A DNA stretch of 64,000 nucleotides from Pseudomonas fluorescens (GTDB lineage Bacteria; Pseudomonadota; Gammaproteobacteria; Pseudomonadales; Pseudomonadaceae): assembly GCF_902498185.1 (NCBI RefSeq), contig NZ_CABVIX010000012.1, positions 62,001-126,000 on the forward strand, given 5' to 3'. Of the stretch, positions 48,371 through 59,158 are shown piece by piece. A program made the position numbers and the translations under genes. Under the pieces are notes generated by a model, which saw only the letters and a list, made by a program, of their open reading frames with translations, was not told the DNA's origin and did not search any database. Numbering within the stretch: the stretch's first letter is position 1; each line of letters begins with the position of its first letter.

Positions 48371-49605
48371 TTAGGAGTGCCTCGTTCGCGGGCTGACCCG
48401 CGCATTGGGGGATTCATCGACGTGTGGATCGGGACGGGTACCGAGCCCCATGGCCTGACGAGCGAACCAGCGCTTGGCCGGCGGCAGCAGATCCAGGCCC
48501 AGCAGGCCAAGGTTGCGCCCCGCGGCCAGCAGGGGATGGCCTGTGCCGAACAGACGGGTGACCTGGTCGGAAAAGCCGATGGTCATGGCCTGGTCGAGAC
48601 GCTGACGCTGCTGATAGGCCTGCAAGGTTGCCAGGTCACCGGGCTGCAGGGGGCCAGCGAGCAAAGCGTCTGCCAGCGACTGCACATCACGCAGCGACAG
48701 GTTGAAACCCTGCCCCGCGATCGGGTGCAGGCTGTGCGCGGCATTGCCCAGCACCACCAGATTTGCCCGTACCTGCTCCTGTGACTCGATCAGGGACAAC
48801 GGATAGAGGTGCCGTACGCCCACCTGGCGCAAGGCGCCCAGGCGGTAGCCGAAGACACCTTGCAGCTCTTTCAGGAAACTGCGTTCATCCAGCTCGACCA
48901 GCCGCTTGGCGTCCATCCCCTGACGGGTCCAGACCAATGCGCAGCGGTTGTCGGGCAGCGGCAGCAGGGCCATGGGGCCGTCTTCGGTGAAGCGTTCGAA
49001 GGCCTGGCCGCCGTGGGCTTCGCCTGGCGTTATGTTGGCGATCACCGCGCTCTGGTCATACGGGCGCTGGCGCACGTGGATGCCCAATTGCTCGCGCAGG
49101 CCCGAACGGCCACCATCGGCCAGCACTGCCAGGTCGCATTCGACGAGCGTGTCGTCGTCGAGCTGCAAGCGATAGCCGCCGGCCACGGCCTGCATGGCCC
49201 TGACCTCGGCCGGGCAGCGCCAGCTCACCACCTCGGCGTCCAGGTGTTGCCATAGGCACTGGCCAAGCCAGGCGTTCTCGACTACATAGCCCAGTGCCGG
49301 CACGCCTTCTTCAACGGCTTCCAGGCGGGTCGCGCCGAAGCGGCCGCGGTCGGACACCTGGATCTGACTGATCGGCGCGGCGCGGTGGCTGATGGCCTGC
49401 CAGACAGCCAGTTGTTCGTAGATCTGGCGGGTACCGAACGACAGTGCCGAAGAGCGCGCGTCATAGCTTGGCTGAAAACTGTCACCCGGAGCGAAGGGCT
49501 CGATCAGCAGGATCTTCCAGCCACGCGCCTTGGCGCCAGCCTGCAGGGCCAGCGCCAGGCTGGCACCGACCAGGCCGCCGCCGATGATCGCCAGGTTGAC
49601 CCGGC

Positions 49606-49609
<4 letters not shown>
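48371..49609 (-). CDS. ubiH: 2-octaprenyl-6-methoxyphenol hydroxylase UbiH
   Basis: A 412-residue FAD monooxygenase of ubiquinone synthesis. It has FAD motif AIIGGGLVGASLALALQ and flavin motif VLGNAAHSLHPIAGQGFNLS. It overlaps the pepP stop by 4 bp, reproducing the conserved pepP-ubiH-visC order of E. coli and relatives, which supports the UbiH assignment over other paralogues. Confidence 0.9.
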
Positions 49610-50940
<1,331 letters not shown>

Positions 50941-50961
50941 GGGCGAAGGCCCCCCTGTCTG

Positions 50962-51516
50962 TCAGTGCAGCGATAGCTTGGCCGCAGGCTCGACCGGTTT
51001 GGCAAGCTCGGTGAACAGCAGCAGAGGGGCCACGCGCAGGTATTCCATGACTTCCATATAGTCGCTTTCGCCGTCTTCGGACTCTTCGAGGGCGTCCTGG
51101 ACCTGGGAAATGGCCACCAGGTCCTGCAGCACCTCCTTGGCCTCGGTGCTCAGCTCCAGGCCACCGGCGTTCTGGCCAAAGCCTGCCAGGAAGCCCTGGC
51201 ACCACTGGCCAAGCGCGACGGCACGTTCAGTCAGCGCGGTTTCATCGCCCGGCAGCAGCAGGACGATGGTGACGTCCTCGCCGGTAAGCTCGCCCTTGAC
51301 CATTTCCTGCAGGCCGATCAGGGCATTGCGAACGTTTTCCACAGGTTCGACTTCGAGGAGCTGGGCGGCATCGGCCAGCCAGGCTTCGGCGTCGAAGCCG
51401 GCGCCGGTGCAGCAGCGGCCAAGCAGCAGGCCGTGGAGCTCGGCTGGGGAGACAGGATGGCCATTGCTCGACAGCAGGGTAGCAAAGGCGGTGTACGGGG
51501 AATTGGTATTAGGCAT
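50962..51516 (-). CDS. ygfB: YgfB/UPF0149 family protein
   Basis: A 184-residue all-helical protein of the YecA/YgfB (UPF0149) group, with the family pattern [21 protein letters not shown] and CQGFLAGFG. Its function is poorly defined in general. It begins the ygfB-pepP-ubiH-ubiI cluster conserved in gamma-proteobacteria. Confidence 0.88.
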   Translation of the reverse strand: MPNTNSPYTAFATLLSSNGHPVSPAELHGLLLGRCCTGAGFDAEAWLADAAQLLEVEPVENVRNALIGLQEMVKGELTGEDVTIVLLLPGDETALTERAVALGQWCQGFLAGFGQNAGGLELSTEAKEVLQDLVAISQVQDALEESEDGESDYMEVMEYLRVAPLLLFTELAKPVEPAAKLSLH

Positions 51517-51683
51517 GGTTAACTAGGCGCCAGGCGGCGCAATGACTAGAATGAAGACCTTGTATCCTAGCACCGGCAGGCGCGCCAAGACCATCGGCAC
51601 TGGCCGTTGCAGGCTCAGACGGGGCATGATCGCCCGGCAATCACGTCAGTCCGTATCGAGTGCCACTGAATCGAGTGCAACCC

Positions 51684-51893
51684 ATGCAAGAAAATGACCT
51701 GCAAGCGCTGATGAGCCGGTTCGAATTGCTGATCGAGCGAGTCGAGCAACTCAAGCGGCAAAATGCACTCCTAGTACGTCAGGACAGATCCTGGCGTGAG
51801 GAACGCGCCCACCTCATCGAAAAGAACGAGATCGCCCGACGCAAGGTCGAGTCGATGATTTTGCGCCTCAAGGCCCTGGAGCAAGACTCATGA
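51684..51893 (+). CDS. TIGR02449-type small coiled-coil protein (ZapB-like)
   Basis: A 69-residue, almost entirely coiled-coil protein (MQENDLQALMSRFELLIERV onward) encoded just before zapA with a 4-bp overlap. This gene pair is conserved in Pseudomonas, and the small protein is thought of as ZapB-like. A cell-division role is inferred from the neighbour. An upstream GTG would add eight unlikely residues, so the ATG is preferred. Confidence 0.85.
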   Translation: MQENDLQALMSRFELLIERVEQLKRQNALLVRQDRSWREERAHLIEKNEIARRKVESMILRLKALEQDS

Positions 51894-52207
51894 GTTCAAG
51901 CAATAGCGTCACCGTCCAGATCCTCGACAAGGAATACTCGATCATCTGTCCGCCCGAAGAGCGCAGCAACCTGGTCAGCGCCGCCCGCTACCTGGACGGC
52001 AAGATGCGCGAGATCCGCAGCAGCGGCAAGGTGATCGGTGCCGACCGCATTGCGGTGATGGCAGCGCTGAACATCACTCACGATCTATTGCACAACCAGG
52101 ATCGCCCGGATGTACAGGCCAGCGGGACCACGCGCGAACAGGTGCGCGACCTGCTCGATCGGGTCGATCAGGCATTGGTCGACGAGACGGATTCAAAAAT
52201 CGGTTGA
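51890..52207 (+). CDS. zapA: cell division protein ZapA
   Basis: A 105-residue ZapA: an N-terminal globular part (VTVQILDKEYSIICPPEERS, LVSAARYLDGKMREIRSSGK) followed by a helical tail for dimer/tetramer formation. It crosslinks FtsZ filaments at the division ring. It lies immediately upstream of the 6S RNA gene, as in many gamma-proteobacteria. Confidence 0.93.
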   Translation: MSSSNSVTVQILDKEYSIICPPEERSNLVSAARYLDGKMREIRSSGKVIGADRIAVMAALNITHDLLHNQDRPDVQASGTTREQVRDLLDRVDQALVDETDSKIG

Positions 52208-52214
52208 GCATGGG

Positions 52215-52220
52215 TATACT
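52215..52220 (+). promoter_or_regulatory. -10 element of the 6S RNA promoter
   Basis: TATACT lies 8 bases before the inferred 6S RNA start and just after the zapA stop. It is a near-perfect sigma-70 -10 box in otherwise GC-rich DNA. Confidence 0.6.
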
Positions 52221-52227
52221 GGCGCCA

Positions 52228-52405
52228 CTCCCTGGAGTGCGCGCCAGTCGGTCATGTCCCTGAGCCGATACGCACAACCACGGGGGTTGCACGCTGGGGC
52301 CGGTGTGCATGTCCGCCCGACGGAAAGCCTTAACGCCCCCTGCAATCTCCACCTTGAACTTTCGGGTTCAAGGGCTACACCGACAGCGGTACGTCGGGGA
52401 GCCTG
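52228..52405 (+). ncRNA. ssrS: 6S RNA (SsrS)
   Basis: The 280-bp gap between zapA and fau carries a sequence I recognise as Pseudomonas 6S RNA, about 178 nt. Its two ends (ctccctgg near 52229 and ggggagcc near 52396-52403) can pair into the closing stem. The interior can form the long hairpin with a central bubble that mimics an open promoter and sequesters sigma-70 RNA polymerase. Position between zapA and fau is the classic ssrS location. The ends are estimates. Confidence 0.85.
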
Positions 52406-52417
52406 AATTCTTTTCCT

Positions 52418-52436
52418 GCCCGCCTTCCCGGCGGGC
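52418..52436 (+). terminator. hairpin downstream of 6S RNA
   Basis: gcccgcc, a 5-base loop and ggcgggc are followed by a short atttgcttt. It is a candidate terminator or processing boundary between ssrS and fau. The T-run is weak, so readthrough into fau is likely. Confidence 0.5.
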
Positions 52437-52486
52437 ATTTGCTTTGCCGTGTACCGCGGCGAGGCGCACCTGGGACCGCCTGTGCC

Positions 52487-53095
52487 ATGACCGACACCGC
52501 GCCGCTCACCCGCCCCCAGCTTCGCCGCCTGCTGCGCAATGCCCGCCGAGCCCTCACGCCGGCCGAGCAGCGCCAGGCCGCCTGCGGTCTCTATCGCCAG
52601 CTGGCCCAGCATCCACTGTTTCGCAGGGCCCGCCATATTGCCCTGTATCTGCCCAACGACAGCGAAATCGACCCTCGCCTCTTGCTGCGCGAAGCGCAAC
52701 GCCGCGGCAAGCGTACGTATCTGCCGGTGCTGCATGCTTGGCCACGTACCCGCATGGCGTTCCAGCGTTTCGAGCAGGGCGAGACGCTGCGCCGCAATCG
52801 CTTTCGCATTCCCGAGCCCGTGATCAACCGCAAGCGGCAACGCCCGGTCTGGTCACTGGACCTGATCCTGCTGCCGCTGGTGGGCTTCGATGAAGTGGGG
52901 GGACGGCTTGGCATGGGCGGCGGCTTCTATGACCGCAGCCTGGCCTATCAATCGCGCCGCAAGGCCTGGAAGAAACCCTTGTTGCTGGGGCTGGCCCACG
53001 AATGCCAGAAGGTCGAGCGGCTGGCCCAGGCCAGCTGGGATGTACCTTTGCGCGGGACGGTCTCGGACCGTGGCTGGTACCTGGCGCCGGACTGA
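52487..53095 (+). CDS. fau: 5-formyltetrahydrofolate cyclo-ligase
   Basis: A 202-residue enzyme converting 5-formyl-THF to 5,10-methenyl-THF with ATP. The family signature GGRLGMGGGFYDRSLAY is present, as is the substrate-loop region RNRFRIPEP. I start at MTDTAPLTRPQLRR (52487). The 16 codons before it overlap the 3' flank of the 6S RNA unit. Co-transcription with ssrS is known in other bacteria. Confidence 0.92.
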   Translation: MTDTAPLTRPQLRRLLRNARRALTPAEQRQAACGLYRQLAQHPLFRRARHIALYLPNDSEIDPRLLLREAQRRGKRTYLPVLHAWPRTRMAFQRFEQGETLRRNRFRIPEPVINRKRQRPVWSLDLILLPLVGFDEVGGRLGMGGGFYDRSLAYQSRRKAWKKPLLLGLAHECQKVERLAQASWDVPLRGTVSDRGWYLAPD

Positions 53096-53113
53096 AAGGC
53101 GCCAGTATGGCGG

Positions 53114-53260
53114 TCAGCGTTTCTGCTGCACAGGCTGGATTTGAGTCTGGTAGGACTCGTCGACCTTGCGTTCGAGCAAGCTCTGCGCGTAGCCCGTGGT
53201 GACGACACCCAATCCAAAAATGAAGACCAGGATCCAGAGCACGTCCGGTTTGCGATTCAT
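53114..53260 (-). CDS. 48-residue single-span membrane protein of unknown function
   Basis: A small frame, MNRKPDVLWILVFIFGLGVV onward, ends QPVQQKR. It has one hydrophobic helix (about residues 7-25) and a charged C-terminal tail, with an excellent GAGGAGGG ribosome binding site 7 bases before the ATG. Its stop lies 18 bp from the fau stop (convergent). I regard it as a real gene because of the site, the clean membrane topology and the codon usage. I do not recognise a family. Confidence 0.75.
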   Translation of the reverse strand: MNRKPDVLWILVFIFGLGVVTTGYAQSLLERKVDESYQTQIQPVQQKR

Positions 53261-53442
53261 CTATTGCCCTCCTCGGGCACACTGATTACGCCGACAGCCA
53301 TCCCTCGCTGGGATCGCGGCAATGTCTAGCCTTGAAAATCGGCGCATTCTCCGACAACACGAGTCGACACGCAAACGTTGACGCCAACCGACTGTCGGTT
53401 TCGTGCAACCATTTATTTCAACATCTGTCAGGAGCAGCACCC

Positions 53443-53895
53443 ATGGCCTATTGGCTGATGAAATCCGAGCCGGACGAGCTCTCCATCAAAGCCTTGGCGC
53501 GTCTGGGCCAGACGCGTTGGGATGGGGTACGTAACTACCAGGCGCGTAACTTCCTGAGGGCTATGAGCTTAGGCGACGAATTCTTTTTCTACCACTCCAG
53601 CTGTCCGCAACCTGGCATAGCCGGAATCGCGCGCATCGACGCAGCGGCCTATCCAGACCCGACCGCGCTTGATCCAGAGAGTCCTTACTTCGATGCCAAG
53701 GCCACAGCCGAGAAGAATCCGTGGAGTGCGGTGGATGTGAGCCATGTACGCACGTTCGAGCGGGTGCTGGAGCTGGGTCATCTGAAGCAACAACATGCAC
53801 TTGCGCAGTTGCCGCTGGTGCAAAAAGGCAGCCGCTTGTCGGTCATGCCGGTGACAGCGGAGCAATGGGAAGCGATCAGGGCTTTGGCTGGATAG
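53443..53895 (+). CDS. EVE-domain (PUA-like) protein
   Basis: A 150-residue single EVE domain, from MAYWLMKSEPDELSIKAL through WDGVRNYQARNFLR and FFYHSSC. EVE domains read modified bases in RNA or DNA, and the bacterial stand-alone form has unknown targets. I start at 53443 behind GGAG. The longer frame upstream (from 53332) has no site and a non-conserved N-terminus. Confidence 0.9.
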   Translation: MAYWLMKSEPDELSIKALARLGQTRWDGVRNYQARNFLRAMSLGDEFFFYHSSCPQPGIAGIARIDAAAYPDPTALDPESPYFDAKATAEKNPWSAVDVSHVRTFERVLELGHLKQQHALAQLPLVQKGSRLSVMPVTAEQWEAIRALAG

Positions 53896-53927
53896 CACTT
53901 GGGCCACTCAACCCCGCCCCCCTTCAA

Positions 53928-54335
53928 TCACTGCACTATCAAGTTATTGAACAACAGATCCTCGACGATCGGCTTGCCTTCCTCGGCTTCCAGCACCTGC
54001 TGGACCTGCTTCAACGCTTCCTGGCGCAGCTTTTCCTTGGCCTCGACGTTGCCCATGCTTTCCAGGGTCTGCTGGGTGAACAGCGCTACCAACTGGTTGC
54101 GGATCAGCGGTTCGTGATGCTTGACTGCGGTAGCGGCGGCGTCGCCGGTGACACGGAGGGCAACGTCGGCCTTGTAGACCCGCAGCTTGGGGCCCCCGTC
54201 GAGGGCATAATTGCCGACAAAGGGTGGGCTCAAGGAGATGTAGGCCACCTTGGGCTCTCCTTCCTTGGCTTCCTCGGCGGCCAGGGCCGTCACTGGCAAC
54301 ATCAGCGCCAGTACCATCAAGATCCACGCTTTCAC
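53928..54335 (-). CDS. FliL-like exported protein
   Basis: A 135-residue protein. The N-terminus KAWILMVLALMLPVTALAAE is a signal peptide or anchor, followed by a FliL-type periplasmic domain (VAYISLSPPFVGNY through LLFNNLIVQ). It starts at GTG 54335, with GAGGAG at 7 bases. FliL proper stabilises flagellar stators, but this copy lies far from flagellar genes and is smaller, so the role is open. Confidence 0.8.
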   Translation of the reverse strand: MKAWILMVLALMLPVTALAAEEAKEGEPKVAYISLSPPFVGNYALDGGPKLRVYKADVALRVTGDAAATAVKHHEPLIRNQLVALFTQQTLESMGNVEAKEKLRQEALKQVQQVLEAEEGKPIVEDLLFNNLIVQ

Positions 54336-54666
54336 GAATTCGCTCCTCTTACAGTTGACGCCAGCATACCCAGCGCAGGGGTCAAACCCAAGCGCGGGCC
54401 ATGTCGGCCTATCAGGGTGGACGATGCTCGTTGACCCGGCACCCGCCCCACCTACACTTATCGGCCACCACCCGCAAAGGAATAGCCTCGATGCAAGCTG
54501 TGTCGTAGTTGTTTGCCTGGTAGGGCGAGGGAAGGCTAAAGCCGTGGGTGTCGCGAACGCATCCGCTGGCGGGAAGCAGAGGTGGCGATAGATTGCCTGG
54601 GGCAGCGCCAAGCAACGGGGACGCTGGGGGTGGTGACGCGCTGACACCACCACCGCCCCTGTACGA
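54336..54666. other. intergenic region with no recognised gene
   Basis: 331 bases between the FliL-like gene and the reductase gene. A possible hairpin (ggtggtg at 54629-54635 with caccacc at 54645-54651) lies just past the reductase stop and could act as its terminator, though no T-run follows. The remainder shows no coding or structured signal that I can support. Confidence 0.4.
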
Positions 54667-55635
54667 TCAGCCGCGCGGGGCGTAGGCGAACACGTCGGCG
54701 CGCATCTGGTGCGCGTCCATGCCGGCCTCGACCAGGGCGTCCAGCGTGGCGTAGACCATGGTCGGCGAGCCGCTGGCGTATACATGCACGCTATTGAGGT
54801 CGGCGATGTCTTCGCGAACCGCCTCGTGAAGCATCCCGCACCGCCCTTCCCAGCCACAGAGATCACTGACTACCTGGTGCACAAAGAGATTCGGCAGGCG
54901 CTGCCACTCGTCCCAATGCTCGATCTGGTAGAAATCCTCTGGCCGGCGCACGCCCCAGTACAGATGCACCGGGTATTTGAAGCCCTGGGCGCGGCAGTGC
55001 TCGACCAGGCTGTGCATCTGGCCCATGCCTGTACCCGCCGCGATGAGCACCAGCGGTCCTTCCGGCAACTCGGCCAGGTGCGCGTCGCCGAACGGCAGCT
55101 CGATCCGTGCCATCTGGTTACGTTGCAGCTGGGCGATCAGCTCGCGTGCGCTGTTCTCGCGGGCCAGCACATGCAGCTCGATATCACGCCCGGCATGGGG
55201 TGCGGAGGCGATGGAAAAGGCAGCCTTGTCGGCGCCTTCACGCTCGATCATCAGGTACTGTCCCGCGTGATAGCGCGGCAGCTTGCCCGCAGGCGCGCGC
55301 AGGCGCACGCGCCAGACATCGCCACCCACCTCGACGCACTCGCTCAGGACGCATGCTAGGTTGCGCACCGGCAGTTCGCCCAGTGCCAGCACGCCATCCC
55401 ACAGGAGCACGCAGTCTTCCAGCGGCTCGGCGATACAGGTGAAAAGCTCACCGTGATCGCGGACGTCGCCGTTCTGGCGCACGCGGCCTTCGACCAGCAA
55501 CGCCGCGCAGACATGACAATTACCGTTGCGGCAACTTTGCGGGCATTCATAGCCCAGTCGCCGCGCCGCATCCAGAATCCGTTCTCCAGGTTCGACGGCG
55601 AGTACCGCCCCGGACGGCTGCAAGGTTACCTGCAT
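54667..55635 (-). CDS. plant-type ferredoxin/FNR fusion reductase (glucoseen-reductase-like)
   Basis: A 322-residue electron-transfer protein. An N-terminal [2Fe-2S] ferredoxin domain (cysteines in CPQSCRNGNCHVC and a later C in FTCIAEP) is fused to a ferredoxin-NADP reductase module. That module has an FAD/FMN-binding part (YHAGQYLMIER) and an NAD(P) site in LIAAGTGMGQMHSLVEH. Annotated relatives are called CDP-6-deoxy-3,4-glucoseen reductases. The start overlaps the ubiD stop (TGATG), so it is co-translated with ubiD. Its electron acceptor is unknown. Confidence 0.87.
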   Translation of the reverse strand: MQVTLQPSGAVLAVEPGERILDAARRLGYECPQSCRNGNCHVCAALLVEGRVRQNGDVRDHGELFTCIAEPLEDCVLLWDGVLALGELPVRNLACVLSECVEVGGDVWRVRLRAPAGKLPRYHAGQYLMIEREGADKAAFSIASAPHAGRDIELHVLARENSARELIAQLQRNQMARIELPFGDAHLAELPEGPLVLIAAGTGMGQMHSLVEHCRAQGFKYPVHLYWGVRRPEDFYQIEHWDEWQRLPNLFVHQVVSDLCGWEGRCGMLHEAVREDIADLNSVHVYASGSPTMVYATLDALVEAGMDAHQMRADVFAYAPRG

Positions 55636-57101
55636 CACTCTATTCCCAACTGATCCCACAACTCATCGATACGCCGGGTCACGGCATCGTCCTTGACGAT
55701 GGCACGTCCCCATTCGCGTGAGGTTTCGCCCGGCCACTTGTTGGTGGCATCCAGGCCCATCTTCGACCCCAGCCCCGACACAGGCGACGCGAAGTCGAGA
55801 TAGTCGATCGGGGTGTTGTCGATCATCACCGTATCACGCTTGGGGTCCATGCGCGTGGTGATGGCCCAGATCACGTCATTCCAGTCCCGGGCATTGATGT
55901 CATCGTCGGTGACGATAACAAACTTGGTGTACATGAACTGTCGCAGGAACGACCACACGCCCAGCATGACCCGCTTGGCGTGGCCGGGATACTGCTTCTT
56001 GATGGTCACCACCGCCATGCGGTACGAGCAACCTTCGGGCGGCAGGTAGAAGTCGATGATTTCGGGAAACTGCTTTTGCAGGATAGGCACGAAGACTTCG
56101 TTCAGCGCCACGCCCAGGATCGCTGGCTCATCCGGTGGCCGGCCGGTGTAGGTGCTGTGATAGATCGGGTTGCGCCGGTGGGTGATGCGCTCGACGGTGA
56201 ACACCGGGAAGCTGTCCACTTCGTTGTAGTAACCGGTGTGATCGCCGTAAGGACCTTCGGGGGCCATCTCGCCAGGATGGATCACGCCTTCGAGAATGAT
56301 TTCTGCGGTGGCCGGCACCTGCAAGTCGCTGCCACGGCACTTGACCAGTTCGGTACGGTTGCCACGCAGCAGGCCTGCGAAGGCATATTCGGACAGCGAG
56401 TCCGGCACTGGGGTGACGGCGCCAAGGATGGTCGCCGGGTCCGCGCCCAGGGCAACGGCAACCGGGAACGGCTGGCCTGGATGCTTCTCGCACCACTCAC
56501 GGTAGTCCAGCGCCCCGCCCCGATGGCTGAGCCAGCGCATGATGACCTTGTTGCGGCCGATCACCTGCTGGCGGTAGATGCCGAGGTTCTGCCGCTCCTT
56601 GTTGGGGCCCCGCGTGACGGTCAGCCCCCAGGTGATCAGGGGCGCGACATCGCCCGGCCAGCAATGCTGCACCGGCAGCAGGCCGAGGTCGACATCTTCG
56701 CCTTCGATGACTACCTCGTGACAGGCGGCATCCTTCACCACCTTGGGCGCCATGGAGATGACTTTCTTGAAAATCGGCAGCTTCGACCAGGCGTCCTTGA
56801 GTCCCTTGGGCGGCTCGGGCTCCTTGAGGAACGCCAGCAGCTTGCCGATCTCACGCAGTTCGCTGACCGATTCGGCACCCATGCCCATGGCCACGCGCTC
56901 GGGAGTACCGAACAGGTTGCCCAGCACCGGAATATCAAACCCGGTGGGCTTTTCGAACAGGAGCGCCGGGCCCTTGGCCCGCAGGGTGCGGTCGCAGACT
57001 TCGGTCATTTCCAGGACAGGGGAAATCGGAACCTGGATGCGCTTGAGTTCGCCGCGCTGTTCCAGGCCGCGGATAAAATCGCGCAAATCGCGATACTGCA
57101 T
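55635..57101 (-). CDS. ubiD: 3-octaprenyl-4-hydroxybenzoate decarboxylase UbiD
   Basis: This 488-residue prenylated-FMN-dependent decarboxylase of ubiquinone synthesis works with UbiX, which supplies the cofactor. UbiD blocks are [20 protein letters not shown], the [17 protein letters not shown] region and the catalytic glutamate-containing [15 protein letters not shown] start at MQYRDLR (57101), with GAGG at 8 bases, rather than 23 codons earlier. Confidence 0.93.
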   Translation of the reverse strand: MQYRDLRDFIRGLEQRGELKRIQVPISPVLEMTEVCDRTLRAKGPALLFEKPTGFDIPVLGNLFGTPERVAMGMGAESVSELREIGKLLAFLKEPEPPKGLKDAWSKLPIFKKVISMAPKVVKDAACHEVVIEGEDVDLGLLPVQHCWPGDVAPLITWGLTVTRGPNKERQNLGIYRQQVIGRNKVIMRWLSHRGGALDYREWCEKHPGQPFPVAVALGADPATILGAVTPVPDSLSEYAFAGLLRGNRTELVKCRGSDLQVPATAEIILEGVIHPGEMAPEGPYGDHTGYYNEVDSFPVFTVERITHRRNPIYHSTYTGRPPDEPAILGVALNEVFVPILQKQFPEIIDFYLPPEGCSYRMAVVTIKKQYPGHAKRVMLGVWSFLRQFMYTKFVIVTDDDINARDWNDVIWAITTRMDPKRDTVMIDNTPIDYLDFASPVSGLGSKMGLDATNKWPGETSREWGRAIVKDDAVTRRIDELWDQLGIE

Positions 57102-57182
57102 GCGTAAGCCTCGTAGTGGCCGTATCGATCGGGCTGCAGAGTTTAGCGCCGAACTGTAGGAAATTGGCAAAGTCCAGACAGC

Positions 57183-57203
57183 AAAAAGCCGGGTCGCCCC
57201 GGC
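57183..57203 (-). terminator. Rho-independent terminator of rho
   Basis: On the minus strand GCCGGG, GCGA and CCCGGC are followed by five T residues, 20 bp beyond the rho stop. Confidence 0.85.
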
Positions 57204-57222
57204 CTTCGCGTATAACGTGACC

Positions 57223-58482
57223 TTACTTGCGCTTCATCGACAAGAAGAACTCATCGTTGGTCTTGGTCTGCTTCAGCTTGTCGACCAGGAACTCGATGGC
57301 GGCGATCTCGTCCATCGGGTGCAGCAGCTTGCGCAGGATCCACATGCGCTGCAGTTCGTCATCGGCGGTCAGCAGCTCTTCGCGGCGGGTACCGGAGCGG
57401 TTGATGTTGATGGCCGGGAACACACGCTTTTCAGCAATACGGCGGTCAAGCGGCAGTTCCATGTTGCCCGTGCCCTTGAACTCTTCGTAGATCACTTCGT
57501 CCATCTTCGAGCCGGTTTCAACCAGCGCGGTGGCGATGATGGTCAGCGAACCGCCTTCCTCGATGTTACGCGCGGCGCCGAAGAAGCGCTTCGGCTTCTC
57601 GAGCGCATGGGCGTCGACGCCACCGGTGAGTACCTTGCCGGAGCTCGGGATCACGGTGTTGTAGGCGCGGGCCAGACGGGTGATCGAGTCGAGCAGGATG
57701 ACCACGTCCTTCTTGTGCTCGACCAGGCGCTTGGCCTTCTCGATGACCATTTCGGCCACTTGCACGTGACGGGTCGGTGGCTCGTCGAAAGTCGAGGCGA
57801 CCACTTCGCCGCGCACGGTGCGCTGCATCTCGGTCACTTCTTCCGGGCGCTCGTCGATCAGCAGGACGATCAGGTGGCACTCGGGGTTGTTACGGGTGAT
57901 GTTGGCCGCGATGTTCTGCAGCATGATGGTCTTGCCCGCTTTCGGCGGGGCGACGATCAGGCCACGCTGGCCTTTGCCGATCGGGGCGCACAGGTCGATC
58001 ACACGACCGGTGAGGTCTTCGGTGGAACCGTTGCCGGCTTCCATCTTCAGGCGCTTGTTCGGGAACAGCGGCGTCAGGTTTTCGAAGAGGATCTTGTTCT
58101 TCGCGTTTTCTGGACGGTCGAAGTTGATGGTATCGACCTTGAGCAGCGCGAAGTAACGCTCGCCTTCCTTGGGAGGGCGGATCTTGCCGACAATGGTGTC
58201 GCCGGTGCGCAGGTTGAAGCGACGGATCTGGCTTGGAGAGACGTAGATATCGTCAGGGCCGGCCAGGTACGAAGCATCGGCGGAGCGCAGGAAACCGAAA
58301 CCGTCCTGGAGAATCTCCAGCACGCCGTCACCGGAGATCTCCTCGCCGCTTTTGGCATGCTTTTTCAACAGGGAGAAAATCACATCTTGCTTGCGCGAAC
58401 GGGCCATATTTTCTATGCCCATCTGTTCGGCCATTTCGAGCAGATCGGTAATCGGCTTTTGCTTGAGTTCAGTTAGGTTCAT
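57223..58482 (-). CDS. rho: transcription termination factor Rho
   Basis: A 419-residue hexameric RNA-dependent ATPase ending transcription. An N-terminal helical and cold-shock-like RNA-binding domain (about 1-130, with [19 protein letters not shown]) is followed by the RecA-like motor. The motor has P-loop [10 protein letters not shown], Walker [16 protein letters not shown] and Q/R-loop regions. It is full length with no insert. Confidence 0.97.
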   Translation of the reverse strand: MNLTELKQKPITDLLEMAEQMGIENMARSRKQDVIFSLLKKHAKSGEEISGDGVLEILQDGFGFLRSADASYLAGPDDIYVSPSQIRRFNLRTGDTIVGKIRPPKEGERYFALLKVDTINFDRPENAKNKILFENLTPLFPNKRLKMEAGNGSTEDLTGRVIDLCAPIGKGQRGLIVAPPKAGKTIMLQNIAANITRNNPECHLIVLLIDERPEEVTEMQRTVRGEVVASTFDEPPTRHVQVAEMVIEKAKRLVEHKKDVVILLDSITRLARAYNTVIPSSGKVLTGGVDAHALEKPKRFFGAARNIEEGGSLTIIATALVETGSKMDEVIYEEFKGTGNMELPLDRRIAEKRVFPAININRSGTRREELLTADDELQRMWILRKLLHPMDEIAAIEFLVDKLKQTKTNDEFFLSMKRK

Positions 58483-58680
58483 ATGGGAAGTGACGTAATC
58501 ATGTAAGAAGGGAGAATTAAGCTTCTGGCTTAATGAAGCCGCGCCGCAGAGAAGGCGAAAGGATCGCGTGCTGATTCTAATTGGGGGTGCATCGGCGACG
58601 GCGTGCAGGGGGCACTGTAGAAGCAGTGCGAGGCCGAATGTAACACCTGCTTTTTCCGGCGTCTAGTCACCGGATAAAGA
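58483..58680 (-). promoter_or_regulatory. rho leader region
   Basis: About 200 bases upstream of rho after the trxA terminator, with no gene. rho genes are often autoregulated by Rho-dependent attenuation in a long untranslated leader, and this region is a candidate for that. On the minus strand it contains C-rich, G-poor patches, but I cannot define sites. Confidence 0.4.
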
Positions 58681-58710
58681 AAAGCCCCGGCGAATGCGGG
58701 GCTTTTTTTG
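58681..58710 (-). terminator. Rho-independent terminator of trxA
   Basis: Arms agccccg and cggggct enclose a 7-base loop immediately after the trxA stop, followed by a T-rich run on the minus strand. T residues also follow on the plus strand, so it may work both ways. Confidence 0.88.
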
Positions 58711-58711
58711 C

Positions 58712-59041
58712 TCAGATATTGGCGTCCAGGAAGGCCGCCAGCTGAGACTTGGACAGCGCACCGACCTTGGTGGCCTCGACGTTGCCGTTCTTGAACAGCA
58801 TCAGCGTCGGGATGCCACGCACGCCGTGCTTGGCCGGGGTTTCCTGGTTCTCGTCGATGTTCAGCTTGGCGACGGTCAGTTTACCCTGGTAGGTGGTGGC
58901 GATATCGTCCAGTACTGGCGCGATCATCTTGCAAGGGCCGCACCATTCAGCCCAGTAGTCGACCAGCACCGGGCCTTCGGCCTTGAGTACGTCGGCTTCG
59001 AAGCTGGCGTCGGTGACGTGTTTGATAAGATCGCTGCTCAT
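58712..59041 (-). CDS. trxA: thioredoxin 1
   Basis: A 109-residue thioredoxin with the active site [13 protein letters not shown] and the cis-proline in GIPTLMLF. It is the general cytoplasmic disulfide reductant, reduced by thioredoxin reductase. GGAG precedes the ATG. It lies upstream of rho in the order trxA-rho, conserved in gamma-proteobacteria, and is divergent from ppx. Confidence 0.97.
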   Translation of the reverse strand: MSSDLIKHVTDASFEADVLKAEGPVLVDYWAEWCGPCKMIAPVLDDIATTYQGKLTVAKLNIDENQETPAKHGVRGIPTLMLFKNGNVEATKVGALSKSQLAAFLDANI

Positions 59042-59158
59042 GGAAGTCTCCAGGTCGTAAGCAAAAAAACGTTGCCCATCATAGCTGCACCCGCGTCCTA
59101 CAGGAAGTCAGGACCGATTGAGTGTAACTATAGTTGTGCGTGAGGTTCCAAATCGATG

